Part shown: piece after piece, positions 32,508 through 40,342 of the stretch
Layout of the letters: each line of letters opens with the position of its first letter
How positions within the stretch are numbered: the first letter of the stretch is position 1
Origin: a virus
Direction: 5' to 3' (one strand)
IMG/VR virus record: IMGVR_UViG_3300020160_000355
Span: 1 to 54,111 of that record
DNA: 54,111 bases
Notes under the pieces: model-generated
The model's input: the letters and a program-made list of their open reading frames with translations, nothing else
Told to the model about the DNA's origin: nothing
Databases searched by the model: none
Position numbers and translations under genes: made by a program

Positions 32508-33335
32508 TTAGGACATGTAGAGGGCTGCGCCGGTACCGATGGCTGAGCCGAGACCAGAGGCGCTTGCGTTTGCAGCAGACGCTTGGTTGGCCGCAGCTTG
32601 GTTAGCAGCGTTCGTAGCGCCAACACCAAGGTTACCTACGTTGTTCCACATACCGCCAGCAGTGCTTGCGCCTGCATTGAGGGCAGAACCTGTCTGGCCG
32701 AAGTTGGCAATAGAAGCGTTACCGCCTGCGAAGCCTTGACCTGTAGCACCCAGTGCAATACCTGTAGAAGCGTTGCCTTGAGCGGGGAGGCCAGCATACA
32801 TGTTGTACACGTTGGCTTGTTTCTGTAGGCCGACGTCTTTAGCAGCCTGACGTGTTTGGTTCATGGCTTGGGCTTCAAGCAGTGCTTGGCCTGCGCTTAC
32901 ACCAGCAGAGGCCATCTGAGCAGTACCGGATGTCGGGTCGATACCGTAGGCACGTTGGCGCATAGTCTGTTGCTGGCGCTGGTTGTCCATCGCTGAAGTC
33001 AAGTCGGACTTGGCACTTTGAGCTAGTTGCTCGCGGTAACCCTCTTCGTTGTACTGGTCAGCGTCAGCTTTAAGCTTCTCCATTGCCGGAATCGCGCCTT
33101 GCTCATACCGCTCGTAGGCTTTCTTGGCCTGCCCAAGTTGCGTGTTTGTGACATCCTTAGTCATGGCCCACTGCTCATCAGCACGCGCTTCTTGCTGCTG
33201 AGACTGTTTGAGCATCTCAGGATAGATGTCAGTGGTGAACTTGCTCCACTGCTCCTTGGCGAGCGCAGACAGCTCGCGTTGCGCGATGCCGATATTTGGG
33301 TCTGCTGCTGGTGCGCTGACTGACGATTTACCCAT
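32508..33335 (-). CDS. Internal virion protein, gp14-like (275 aa)
   Basis: AGGAG precedes the ATG. A helical, Gln-rich N-terminal part (ARADEQWAMTKDVTNTQLGQ) is followed by an Ala/Gly/Asn-rich C-terminal half (TAGGMWNNVGNLGVGATNAA) with hydrophobic Gly-zipper-like character. This is the composition of the first ejected core protein of short-tailed phages, which inserts in the outer membrane. Order upstream of the other two internal proteins supports this. Assigned on composition and context. Confidence 0.65.
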   Translation of the reverse strand: MGKSSVSAPAADPNIGIAQRELSALAKEQWSKFTTDIYPEMLKQSQQQEARADEQWAMTKDVTNTQLGQAKKAYERYEQGAIPAMEKLKADADQYNEEGYREQLAQSAKSDLTSAMDNQRQQQTMRQRAYGIDPTSGTAQMASAGVSAGQALLEAQAMNQTRQAAKDVGLQKQANVYNMYAGLPAQGNASTGIALGATGQGFAGGNASIANFGQTGSALNAGASTAGGMWNNVGNLGVGATNAANQAAANQASAANASASGLGSAIGTGAALYMS

Positions 33336-33337
33336 GA

Positions 33338-33754
33338 TTAACTCCTAATCCACTTGCATTCAGATTTGAGCATGCCGTACAGGATAGCGTCTTCCCCATC
33401 CTCGAACGCTTCGCGGAGTACACCCTCTTGGATGAACCCTACATGCTCGTCAAATTTTCTAGCTACGCTGTTGCTTGCCCGAACTAGCCCAGTGACACGA
33501 CGGCACTTGAGCTGCACGAACGGATAAGCAAAGAACGCATACATAAACTCTTTGGAGGTCCAGCGTTTGCCGGGTGTCGCCGCTACGTTCATACAGACAG
33601 CTGCTCCGGTGTACATGTTGTATGCCACACCAGCAATCAGCTCTCCGTCTTCCTCAATCCCAATGGCCACGTTGGCATCGTCTAGGTTCTCGCCAATACG
33701 CTCAGCAACCCAGTTACGAACACGCTCGTCTTGGCCATATACCAGAATTTTCAT
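33338..33754 (-). CDS. GNAT-family acetyltransferase
   Basis: 138 residues with a GNAT pattern: NVAIGIEEDGELIAGVAYN (beta strands), a long helix, then LVRASNSVARKFDEHVGFIQEGVLRE, matching the N-x-x-A/S-x-x-x-x-x-x-x-G-F segment of the acetyl-CoA binding fold, and YGML at the end. Such N-acetyltransferases are frequent in phage structural operons between tail and internal proteins; substrates are not established. It could modify a virion or host protein. Confidence 0.75.
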   Translation of the reverse strand: MKILVYGQDERVRNWVAERIGENLDDANVAIGIEEDGELIAGVAYNMYTGAAVCMNVAATPGKRWTSKEFMYAFFAYPFVQLKCRRVTGLVRASNSVARKFDEHVGFIQEGVLREAFEDGEDAILYGMLKSECKWIRS

Positions 33755-33763
33755 GGCCGTAGT

Positions 33764-33967
33764 TTAACCCGAGTGCTCGATACGCGAAAGAATTAAATTC
33801 AGTTGTGTGATGCAGTCAGCCAAAGTAGCGTCTGCCGGCAATGGGTTGATAGACACCGCACCGGGGCGAGCCCCACTAATCAGCTCAATGTTCTGCTTCA
33901 TTGGCTCAACCACTCGAGCGATATCGAGTGGCAGCATGCTGGTTGGGGGGATAGAGGGCTTCCTCAT
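33764..33967 (-). CDS. Hypothetical 67-aa protein
   Basis: Coupled to the nozzle gene by ATGA. The N-terminal half is Pro-rich (MRKPSIPPTSMLPLD), then a segment ending in a helix (LADCITQLNLILSRIEHSG). Small proteins of this type commonly sit between tail and internal protein genes in short-tailed phages. No function known. Confidence 0.55.
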   Translation of the reverse strand: MRKPSIPPTSMLPLDIARVVEPMKQNIELISGARPGAVSINPLPADATLADCITQLNLILSRIEHSG

Positions 33968-35793
33968 AGCTGACGCAGCTCACCAATAGAAGTGGCCATA
34001 GCGAACTTGCGTAGCGGCGCATTACCGGTTAGCCGTACTTCGTAGATGTACTCTTTGCCCGCAGCGGCCATACGCTGTGGCTCTTGGTCTGTAAAACCGT
34101 GCGTTGATATAAGCTGGTCATTTGCATAGATGAACGCCTGCACAAAGCGCGTGTCAGCAAGCGGGGGAATGTTGGCCAAAATACTGCCATTAACCTGCAT
34201 GCCGTTGAGGGTCACGCTGTTGAGGGTACTCTGTAGCAGCGGGCCAGCAGCCCACAGTGCTTGGTTACTTGCAGTAATCTCGGCAACTAGCTCGTTGTAC
34301 GCGCCAACGTTATCCATGTAGTCCCAGTTCGCTTGCACTTTGGCGATGGCGAAGTTTGCAGGTTCTGGCAGTATGAAGGTCTTAGAGACCCACTCGTAGT
34401 ACGTGTTGTTGACTGGGTCTGAGTCCAACTGATAGATGGCGTTATCCACGGGGGACACGTAGAACACCTCGGCAGTCGAACGAGCAACGAACACAGCCTG
34501 TGCCGCTACATCTAGCGTAATTAGCGGTGGTGTATCCCCGCGCATCAAGATCAGCGCAGACTTCTCTTGACCTCGCTGGTAGAACGCAATGTACATGTTT
34601 TGGTAAATAGCACCAACCATGCTGGTGGGCACGTACTCTTGCCATTCGTCGCGAGTGAACAGCTGACGGGTGATGACGTCTTGTGTGCCGGGGGCAATAG
34701 ACACCAAGCCGTTAGGACTAGCGTAGAGCACACCGAACTGGTCGGAAGTGATGGATTTCTTCGCTACGCATGGCTCAGGTAGCGGAATCTTCTCTTGTGA
34801 CATCGCCCCGGGCTGTGAGCCCGTGATGAGGTATGGGGTCTGTGTTGTACAAACAACAAGCGACTGGCCAAACACGCCGAGACCAACAATAGGAGCACCC
34901 ACTGTCATCATATATGCTACGGGCCATGCGTGCGGAAGATACGGCTCGCAGAACCACACTTCATTCCCCACGAAGCCAGCCAAGATGCCGTTCGGCATGG
35001 CTATCAAGCCCTTTAACCCAGCAGGAGGTGGGGTGTACGTAAATGAAGGCAGCGCAACACCAAGTGCCGCAGCAAGGATGTTGTCGGTGAACGAGCCGGA
35101 GGCTGCGCCTGTAGCTGGGTTCACTGATACTTGCCCGACATACAGGTACGATGCAGTAGATGCACTGGACACCGAGCGGTAGATACGGATAGCCGTGATG
35201 TTATACCCAGCGGCAGTAGTTGGCGCTGTCGAAAACGCGCTGACCGTGACTGTAGTAGTCGTAGCAGCTAGACTGATTGATGCTGCTGGACTTGGGGCGG
35301 ACTCTTCAAGCACTGCGCCAAAAGCACTGACGTATGTGTAAACGTAGGCGCGGGTTTCCGCAGTACCTGTGGAGGCAGCAAGTGTAGGAGCGGCTACAGG
35401 GGCAGGAACGCCCATGTTGTATGAAGTGATCGGGAAAGGCTTAGAACCGATTCCAGTGCCTGTGGCTAAATTCCAGTTTGTCTTTTTTGGGGCTACACCG
35501 TCTGTGTAGTACACCCGAAATTCTGTGCTGTCCGCAACGGGGCCGGGGACAACGTTGGTATCAACACCGAACTCAAGCCATGCAGAATCCCCCGATGTAG
35601 AGTTTTCGAGGCGATAGATCGAAAGTGTGTCCGACAAGCCGGACTGGTATTCAAGGGTCGACTTACGCCATGGGCGCAGCTCTCCCGATTGAAGCTTTAC
35701 GTTCTTAGCTACCTGCGCCTGATTGGGCGCAAGCAAGGCCGGGCCTGTACGGGGCGAGATACCCGAGAAATTTTCTAATTTCAGAAATGGCAT
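33964..35793 (-). CDS. Tail nozzle / tubular protein B-like (609 aa)
   Basis: A beta-rich protein opening MPFLKLENFSGISPRTGPALLAPNQAQVA, the classic start of nozzle proteins (T7 gp12, P22 gp10 functional class). Features that fit are fibronectin-like strands (AYVYTYVSAFGAVLEESAPS), a beta-propeller-like core with GxLxAxxxNEVWFCEPYLPHAWP (about 270-295) and LYASPNGLVSI. It would form the distal end of the short tail. Followed by two small genes and the acetyltransferase. Confidence 0.8.
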   Translation of the reverse strand: MPFLKLENFSGISPRTGPALLAPNQAQVAKNVKLQSGELRPWRKSTLEYQSGLSDTLSIYRLENSTSGDSAWLEFGVDTNVVPGPVADSTEFRVYYTDGVAPKKTNWNLATGTGIGSKPFPITSYNMGVPAPVAAPTLAASTGTAETRAYVYTYVSAFGAVLEESAPSPAASISLAATTTTVTVSAFSTAPTTAAGYNITAIRIYRSVSSASTASYLYVGQVSVNPATGAASGSFTDNILAAALGVALPSFTYTPPPAGLKGLIAMPNGILAGFVGNEVWFCEPYLPHAWPVAYMMTVGAPIVGLGVFGQSLVVCTTQTPYLITGSQPGAMSQEKIPLPEPCVAKKSITSDQFGVLYASPNGLVSIAPGTQDVITRQLFTRDEWQEYVPTSMVGAIYQNMYIAFYQRGQEKSALILMRGDTPPLITLDVAAQAVFVARSTAEVFYVSPVDNAIYQLDSDPVNNTYYEWVSKTFILPEPANFAIAKVQANWDYMDNVGAYNELVAEITASNQALWAAGPLLQSTLNSVTLNGMQVNGSILANIPPLADTRFVQAFIYANDQLISTHGFTDQEPQRMAAAGKEYIYEVRLTGNAPLRKFAMATSIGELRQL

Positions 35794-35807
35794 ATCGCCC
35801 CCTTACA

Positions 35808-36038
35808 TTACTCAGCGGCTGGTGTGTCAGCAGTTTTTGCGTCAGCCTTCTTGGTCTTAGCTGCCTTAGGGGCTTCCAATTCCTCAGCCAGTGCTTTACC
35901 GTCGTCGTTCAAGTTGAACACGCCGTCGTCGCCCAAAGTGCCGACTTTTTTACGGTCGCCCATGATACCAATGATGATGTTGCCAGCAACTAAGTCGGCA
36001 CCGGACAGGTCCATAAATTTCTCAAAGCTTAAAGCCAT
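35808..36038 (-). CDS. Hypothetical 76-aa protein with Lys/Ala tail
   Basis: Begins MALSFEKFMDLSGADLVAGN (GGAG upstream). A short folded part is followed by an acidic helix and a Lys/Ala-rich, probably disordered tail (PKAAKTKKADAKTADTPAAE). Lies between the endolysin and nozzle genes. Role unknown. Confidence 0.55.
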   Translation of the reverse strand: MALSFEKFMDLSGADLVAGNIIIGIMGDRKKVGTLGDDGVFNLNDDGKALAEELEAPKAAKTKKADAKTADTPAAE

Positions 36039-36061
36039 TTTTCTTCTCCAGAGGGGTTAAA

Positions 36062-36085
36062 CACAAGGATGATTGTATCCCCGTG
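36062..36085 (-). terminator. Hairpin downstream of the endolysin gene
   Basis: On the minus strand CACGGGGAT pairs with ATCCTTGTG (nine pairs, two G-U) around a six-base loop, seven bases after the endolysin stop, followed by TTTAACC. The T run is short, so this may be a weak terminator or a processing or stability hairpin between lysis and tail nozzle genes. Confidence 0.35.
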
Positions 36086-36091
36086 CTGGGC

Positions 36092-36706
36092 TTAGGCAAG
36101 TGTCGTACCGTGGTCAATTAGCCCGAGAGCCAACTGTGTGTGCTTCACGCGATCATCTAAGCCAATCGTGCCGCCGTTAATTCTTTTTGTCAGGGCAACC
36201 CAGTCGCCTGCTTCAGCCAAAGCATTGCAGTTGTGGGTGCTCCAGAACCAGCCGGCAGTCATAGCTGCGTACCGTGGGGTCGAAACCAAATCAGGATTGG
36301 CCACGAAGTCAACACCCAGCGCCTTGCTGGCGTGGAAGTAGTTTGCATGCCCAGTCAACTGGATGCACCCACGCCCGCGAAAACGCCAGCCGTCACCGGA
36401 GGCTTCATCTCGGTTTCCCATACGTGAGCTGTACACGTTGTTGGCGATCTTGCGCGGGTTACCGGCGTACTGACTTGCAACCTCTAGCGTAGGGAAACGC
36501 TTAGCCCACAGCTTCATCAGCGTAGCGGCTTTGTAGTTCAGGTTCTCTTCAAGGATACGGAACTGAGCGCACTCATGGCCACACTGGCCAATGAACGCTG
36601 CCTGTTTTTTAGGCGTGTCGATTCCAAACTTCTCGAAGGTCTCGTTGAGCGCATCAACCCAGACAGGGTCAATGTGCATAGCTTTCAGTTGTTCAGCGGT
36701 TACCAC
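36092..36706 (-). CDS. GH19 chitinase-fold endolysin
   Basis: A 204-residue muralytic enzyme. The start is GTG at 36,706 with AAGGAG at good spacing, overlapping Rz by 14 bases. GH19 features are GQCGHECAQFRILEENLNYKA (Glu45 as catalytic acid, Glu53/54 nearby), GNRDEASGDGWRFRGRGCIQLTG (substrate cleft) and TAGWFWSTHNCNALAEAGD. These phage enzymes cleave peptidoglycan glycan strands. No signal peptide is visible, so it needs the holin for release to the periplasm. Confidence 0.9.
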   Translation of the reverse strand: MVTAEQLKAMHIDPVWVDALNETFEKFGIDTPKKQAAFIGQCGHECAQFRILEENLNYKAATLMKLWAKRFPTLEVASQYAGNPRKIANNVYSSRMGNRDEASGDGWRFRGRGCIQLTGHANYFHASKALGVDFVANPDLVSTPRYAAMTAGWFWSTHNCNALAEAGDWVALTKRINGGTIGLDDRVKHTQLALGLIDHGTTLA

Positions 36707-37112
36707 TTAGGGTCTCCTTCACTTGGTTGTAGCGGTCGATGCAGGAGTTGAGCTCGATGATGGCCCTGTCTCCTTCGGCGACGAGCCGGATAAGGTCTTC
36801 AACAGTCTGTCCGTCAAGTTCGGCTCTCTCTTTACCATCGTTGCCGGTAGAGGCGGAACATCCACCCTTGGAGGTGACGGGGACGTACAGCCTTGGACGG
36901 CTAGCAATAATCCCAGACAGCTTAGTTTCAAACTCTTGCTTTGTTTCAGCATCTTTTGCATCTTGCACGTCCTTCTGTTTGTTCATCTCGCCATTGAGGC
37001 GAGCAATCTCCAGCGCATCTTCCGTCTCCTTCTGGGCATAGCCTTCATGGTGCCCATAGAAATAGGAAGCGACCGCTAGGACAATAGCCCCAACGATTAG
37101 GTGCGGGTTCAT
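36693..37112 (-). CDS. Rz: Rz-like inner-membrane spanin
   Basis: 139 residues with GGAGG upstream. One N-terminal membrane helix (LIVGAIVLAVASYFYG), then a periplasmic helical coil (EDALEIARLNGEMNKQKDVQ) and a C-terminal region VPVTSKGGCSAS...LIRLVAEGDRAIIELNSCIDRYN, the standard Rz pattern. It spans the periplasm with an outer-membrane lipoprotein to fuse the membranes in the last step of lysis. The partner gene is embedded in its sequence in another frame. Confidence 0.85.
   Translation of the reverse strand: MNPHLIVGAIVLAVASYFYGHHEGYAQKETEDALEIARLNGEMNKQKDVQDAKDAETKQEFETKLSGIIASRPRLYVPVTSKGGCSASTGNDGKERAELDGQTVEDLIRLVAEGDRAIIELNSCIDRYNQVKETLSGNR
36719..36961 (-). CDS. Rz1: Rz1-like outer-membrane spanin lipoprotein, embedded in Rz
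   Basis: 80 residues wholly inside the Rz gene in a different frame, preceded by AAGGA. A signal peptide with lipobox (SCLGLLLAVQGC, modified Cys25) leads to a Pro-rich start TSPSPPRVDVPPLP, as expected for Rz1. The remainder is Ser/Thr-rich. It should be lipidated, sorted to the outer membrane and pair with Rz. The longer tail than lambda Rz1 is notable. Confidence 0.75.
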   Translation of the reverse strand: MQKMLKQSKSLKLSCLGLLLAVQGCTSPSPPRVDVPPLPATMVKREPNLTDRLLKTLSGSSPKETGPSSSSTPASTATTK

Positions 37113-37621
37113 GCTGCCTCCTGCTTAGCGGCTGCACGCTCGTGAGCGATGTCTTCTGCGGCAGGGTCGATATAGTCAGGCGGTGTTGTGGGTGGGGGCG
37201 GTGCACGCCATTCTTCATCCAACTCAGGATTCTTAAACCCATTGAAATTGAAATCAAACATGCCCGGTTGAGCCGTAGGCGCGGGGCTAGTGCTAGGCGC
37301 TACGGCTTGGAGCTGTGGGGGCGGGGCTACCGGTGTAGGGTTAGCTAGCTTCTGTGCTGCGGCTTGTACGCCCTTGCGGCTCATGACGCCACCGATACCG
37401 CCTACGACAAGCAGAACGATGTCATTGAGCATCTTCGCAAAAGCTTGGTCCATGGGAGCCATAGACTTCAGTGGTTGGACAACGAACGCCAAGCTATAGA
37501 GCATGAACGCGACGATGCCCGCCAAGATGAGTGTGACTACGATGACAACAAAACCCCAAATGCGGGTCTCATACTCATCAGCGGTCAGCCGAGGCAGCGG
37601 GTGTTGGTGCTTGTTGAACAA
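37109..37621 (-). CDS. Holin candidate with disordered tail (170 aa)
   Basis: A TTG start at 37,621 has GGAG seven bases upstream, so initiation there is likely. Two hydrophobic helices (WGFVVIVVTLILAGIVAFMLY, about 24-44, and MLNDIVLLVVGGIGGVMS, about 63-80) precede a Pro/Ala-rich disordered C-terminus ending in a basic helix (DIAHERAAAKQEAA). It lies directly upstream of Rz and the endolysin. A two-span membrane protein in this position is the best holin candidate here. Inefficient TTG initiation would suit a protein that must accumulate slowly. Confidence 0.6.
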   Translation of the reverse strand: MFNKHQHPLPRLTADEYETRIWGFVVIVVTLILAGIVAFMLYSLAFVVQPLKSMAPMDQAFAKMLNDIVLLVVGGIGGVMSRKGVQAAAQKLANPTPVAPPPQLQAVAPSTSPAPTAQPGMFDFNFNGFKNPELDEEWRAPPPPTTPPDYIDPAAEDIAHERAAAKQEAA

Positions 37622-37799
37622 TTTGTTTCTCCAAAACAGGGGCTACGAGGTAATCTGGACAGTCTTGTGTGAACAGACAGTCAGGGCGTTGGCAGCGTTT
37701 CTGCGACCAGTTCGCTGGGTCTTGGCAATGATACCGGTATCGGTCTTCACAGCCCGCCATCAGCATCAACAGGCTTAGGCTCAATACGAGGTTTCTCAC
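37578..37799 (-). CDS. Small Cys-rich lipoprotein
   Basis: A GTG at 37,799 has GGAG exactly seven bases upstream, giving MRNLVLSLSLLMLMAGC, a textbook lipoprotein signal with the lipobox Cys at 17. A longer form from a TTG at 37,832 is less likely. The mature part is Cys-rich (DRYRYHCQDPANWSQKRC, RPDCLFTQDC) and ends in an Ala/Pro tail. It overlaps the upstream membrane-protein gene by 53 bases and the holin candidate by 44. It resembles lipoproteins in other phages with a DRYRYPCQDP segment; function unknown. Confidence 0.65.
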   Translation of the reverse strand: MRNLVLSLSLLMLMAGCEDRYRYHCQDPANWSQKRCQRPDCLFTQDCPDYLVAPVLEKQIVQQAPTPAASADR

Positions 37800-37944
37800 G
37801 TTTCTTCTCCTTCTCTTCCAATCGTTGGACAATGGCTTCGGCCTTGTTCAGTTGTTTCTGTACATGCACGATGGCAAACGATAGCCCCATGATGCAAAAG
37901 ATCAAAAGCGTGACGATGACTACCCATGACCAAAATTCCTTCAT
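37747..37944 (-). CDS. Single-pass membrane protein with charged coil (65 aa)
   Basis: Start chosen at 37,944, where the ATG overlaps the upstream stop as ATGA; a longer frame starting at 38,046 would overlap by 106 bases. One membrane helix (WSWVVIVTLLIFCIMGLSFAIV) is followed by a Lys/Glu-rich coil (NKAEAIVQRLEEKEKKREK). That layout resembles an inner-membrane spanin, and its 3' end overlaps a lipoprotein gene out of frame, as Rz does with Rz1. It could be a second spanin-like pair or a virion-entry/superinfection protein. Confidence 0.6.
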   Translation of the reverse strand: MKEFWSWVVIVTLLIFCIMGLSFAIVHVQKQLNKAEAIVQRLEEKEKKREKPRIEPKPVDADGGL

Positions 37945-38678
37945 AGAGTTAAATACAACCCCATCGTCTCTAAGAACCCGAACAGAATCGCCACTGCGTA
38001 CACCAGCTTGTATATTAGGATTTCTTGGCGGTGTTCGTGTTGCCATTTTAGGGCTCGTTCTTTCCTAGCTTTGACCTCACGAGCAGCTTCCTGCTCTTCC
38101 AAAATCTCGTCGTACTTGGTAAGAAACTCTTGGTACATTGCGCCAAGCCCTAGTTCTTCCGGAGTCCCCCAAATCATCGCCTGTTTTAGCTGCGCTGACA
38201 ACTGGTTCATCTGCCACTGGATTTCAATCCGGTCGATAGCACTGTCGGCAACTTTGTCCGTGGTCAGTGCCTCTTCCTCGAGTTCTCGGCAATGCTCTTT
38301 GAGTTGCCTCATGGCCTCAAAGTAGACCTTCAAATTCTCACATATCTCATGCACTGCACGAGCTTGAAACTCCTCGTAACTCAGCTCTGGTTCTGGGCCT
38401 CGCTTGGATTTTTTCTCGGGTGATTTGGCTGGCTCGGCGGCGGCAACAACTTGCTTTTCAGGTACAGATTTAGCCTGTCCTGCGCCTCGAAAAAGGCCAG
38501 TAATCCATTCCCAGATTCCTGTGACTTCTTTATAGATGGCTTTGGCGTCGGCGATTCCACCTTCAACCTGCTTCTTAAACTTGCCAATTTCAGCCTTCCC
38601 TTCTGACAGCATTTGACAGCCAGCACGGATAGCACCGACTGCACTTTGCGCCATGAGGAGAAGACTGATTGGGTCCAC
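37941..38678 (-). CDS. Hypothetical 245-aa membrane-tethered coiled-coil protein
   Basis: A GTG start lies just after the cupin stop. Gly/Ala-rich start (MDPISLLLMAQSAVGAIRAG), long charged helices (CENLKVYFEAMRQLKEHCRE), a basic segment, and a C-terminal hydrophobic helix (IYKLVYAVAILFGFLETMGL). Tail anchoring in the inner membrane is likely. It heads the lysis cassette. No family is recognised. Confidence 0.55.
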   Translation of the reverse strand: MDPISLLLMAQSAVGAIRAGCQMLSEGKAEIGKFKKQVEGGIADAKAIYKEVTGIWEWITGLFRGAGQAKSVPEKQVVAAAEPAKSPEKKSKRGPEPELSYEEFQARAVHEICENLKVYFEAMRQLKEHCRELEEEALTTDKVADSAIDRIEIQWQMNQLSAQLKQAMIWGTPEELGLGAMYQEFLTKYDEILEEQEAAREVKARKERALKWQHEHRQEILIYKLVYAVAILFGFLETMGLYLTL

Positions 38679-38679
38679 A

Positions 38680-39039
38680 TCACAAGGGTTTTACTACGCC
38701 TACTTGCAAAGGGTTATCAACGCCCGCAGGAATCATGGATGGGTCGAGCACATCCTCTTCGCGTTCACCAGTGCGCAGAGCGTGTAGGCAGGAAGCGATA
38801 GTGTCATCTTCCAGCGCGGTCAAAAAATGGCGCTTGCCTTTGGCAATGTAGATCATGTGGGGGGCTTTGAACACAGTCTTGCTGCCTTCAACATCGACCT
38901 CTACACTGCCTTTGGACAGCAAGGTAATGTGGTCAAAGTTATGTACGTGGCCTTCGTTACGGTCCCCAGCTTTGACGAAGTGCATCATGCGAACCCAGAG
39001 GTTCGACACACAACTCATTGTTGTTTCTGGGTAGTTCAT
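38680..39039 (-). CDS. Cupin-domain protein
   Basis: 119 residues with a single cupin barrel: GHVHNFDHITLLSKGSVEV (H31, H33, H37) forms motif 1 and APHMIYIAKGKRHFLTAL (H61, H71) motif 2, so a metal site is plausible. Small cupins occur in phage structural operons without known substrates. It follows the tail-tip genes by four-base overlaps, so it may bind or modify a sugar, or act in the tail. Function open. Confidence 0.7.
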   Translation of the reverse strand: MNYPETTMSCVSNLWVRMMHFVKAGDRNEGHVHNFDHITLLSKGSVEVDVEGSKTVFKAPHMIYIAKGKRHFLTALEDDTIASCLHALRTGEREEDVLDPSMIPAGVDNPLQVGVVKPL

Positions 39040-39422
39040 AGCTGTGTAGTACCAATCTCAGTTGGGTCCGACGCCAACAAACCAAACTTGACGAGGGCTT
39101 TCGCTGCCCTCTTTTCAAATTCAACTTGCGCCCACATGGCAGCGTTTGCTTGCTGCTCTGTGGTCGGCGCTTCAATAGGCAGTTCTTGCACGAGGGCGAC
39201 GATTTGATCGAATCCAGTAGCCAAAGCTACCTCTTGTTCGCGTTGCGTTGCCCATGTTGGAGCGCGGTGCATGATTTCTTCATGGAGTGCAGTGCCAGTC
39301 AAGAACGCGCCATCAACTACGGGCACGTCAATAGCGTAAGCACCGAGAAGTTTTTCGCCTTCTTTGTAAAGCACTTCAATTTGGCCAATTTCTGGCGTTG
39401 CGCGAATAATCTGATAGTCCAT
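39036..39422 (-). CDS. Hypothetical 128-aa protein (possible fibre accessory)
   Basis: Begins MDYQIIRATPEIGQIEVLYK and has a helical C-terminal half (ANAAMWAQVEFEKRAAKALV). Directly follows the glycine-rich adhesin and is coupled to both neighbours (TAATG, ATGA). Its location suggests a chaperone or a tail-associated role, but no family motif is visible. Confidence 0.55.
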   Translation of the reverse strand: MDYQIIRATPEIGQIEVLYKEGEKLLGAYAIDVPVVDGAFLTGTALHEEIMHRAPTWATQREQEVALATGFDQIVALVQELPIEAPTTEQQANAAMWAQVEFEKRAAKALVKFGLLASDPTEIGTTQL

Positions 39423-40333
39423 TAAGAGATACCTCCGTTACGTGTTCCTGTTGCAATCCATGAAATGTTGCCGTTGCCTGAGACTGCGCCACCACCAGCA
39501 CCACCACCGGCACCGGCGCTGTTGCCTGTCGTGCCGGTAGCGCCGGTAGCACCAAAAGAACCCCCGGCCCCCCCAGCGAGGTTGTATTGCCCGCTGTTTA
39601 CCGAGTCAACCTTCGCCGCCCCGCCAGCCCCGGCGCTTGTAAGTGTTCCTGCCTGCCCTGCATTAGAGGTGAAAGCATAAAGAGGCCCGACTGCCGTTCC
39701 GCCAGCGCCGCCGCCAAGACCTCCGCCGCCACTACTACCACTCAGATCAGTGCCCTGAAGTTTGCCGTAGTAGCGAGTGACATACCCAGCGCCACCGCCG
39801 CCACCGCCGCCGCCAGCAATCCGACCAGCGTTGTTGATACTCACGCCAACAGAGACGCTCAAAGCAAGTCCCCCGCCACTACCGGCAGTTGCTTGGACAA
39901 CGCCACTGGGACGGGAAGCGCCACGTCCGCCTGCGCCGCCCATGCCTTGAATAGTGCCGTTGTTCACGAGCGTTACGCCGCCGGGGAAGCTACCGTTGAT
40001 CGTAAGCGCTGGCGTACCTGTACTCGTTGAGTAGATGTAAACACCAGAGTTGATGGTTGCGACCACTGCGCTAGACTGATTCCAACCAGCATTAACGGCT
40101 AGGGTGCGTAAGTTCGCGTTTGTTTGGCTAGATGAAATCGTGAATGAGAACGTAGGTGAAGTAGGTCTCTTGCCATAGAACTGATTGAAACCAAGGTTTG
40201 CGCTGGTAAACGTACCTGACGCACCTGCGTCGGTATACCAAACAGTTCCTCGGTATGCGTTCAAATTATTGCCACGACCAAACTCGGCGTTGATAGCCGA
40301 CATTGAAAGAGCGCCAGAAGCAGGGAGAGTCAT
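39422..40333 (-). CDS. Glycine-rich tail adhesin (gp38-like)
   Basis: 303 residues with a structured attachment region (about 1-60, ending LGFNQFYGKRPTS), a beta middle, then Gly-rich blocks (GGAGGRGASRPSG, RIAGGGGGGGGAGYV, SSGGGGLGGGAGG, GNSAGAGGGAGGGAVSG) separated by variable loops. This is the polyglycine-rich architecture of T-even gp38-type adhesins, in which Gly strands form a sandwich and the loops contact the host receptor. Location downstream of the chaperone-tipped fibre gene supports a receptor-binding role. Confidence 0.75.
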   Translation of the reverse strand: MTLPASGALSMSAINAEFGRGNNLNAYRGTVWYTDAGASGTFTSANLGFNQFYGKRPTSPTFSFTISSSQTNANLRTLAVNAGWNQSSAVVATINSGVYIYSTSTGTPALTINGSFPGGVTLVNNGTIQGMGGAGGRGASRPSGVVQATAGSGGGLALSVSVGVSINNAGRIAGGGGGGGGAGYVTRYYGKLQGTDLSGSSGGGGLGGGAGGTAVGPLYAFTSNAGQAGTLTSAGAGGAAKVDSVNSGQYNLAGGAGGSFGATGATGTTGNSAGAGGGAGGGAVSGNGNISWIATGTRNGGIS

Positions 40334-40342
40334 TTGTGCTCC

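Noticed and set aside
37945-38046. Longer 99-aa form of the single-span membrane protein starting at 38,046
   Set aside because: It would overlap the upstream gene by 106 bases without a good ribosome site, while the ATG at 37,944 overlaps the upstream stop exactly as ATGA.
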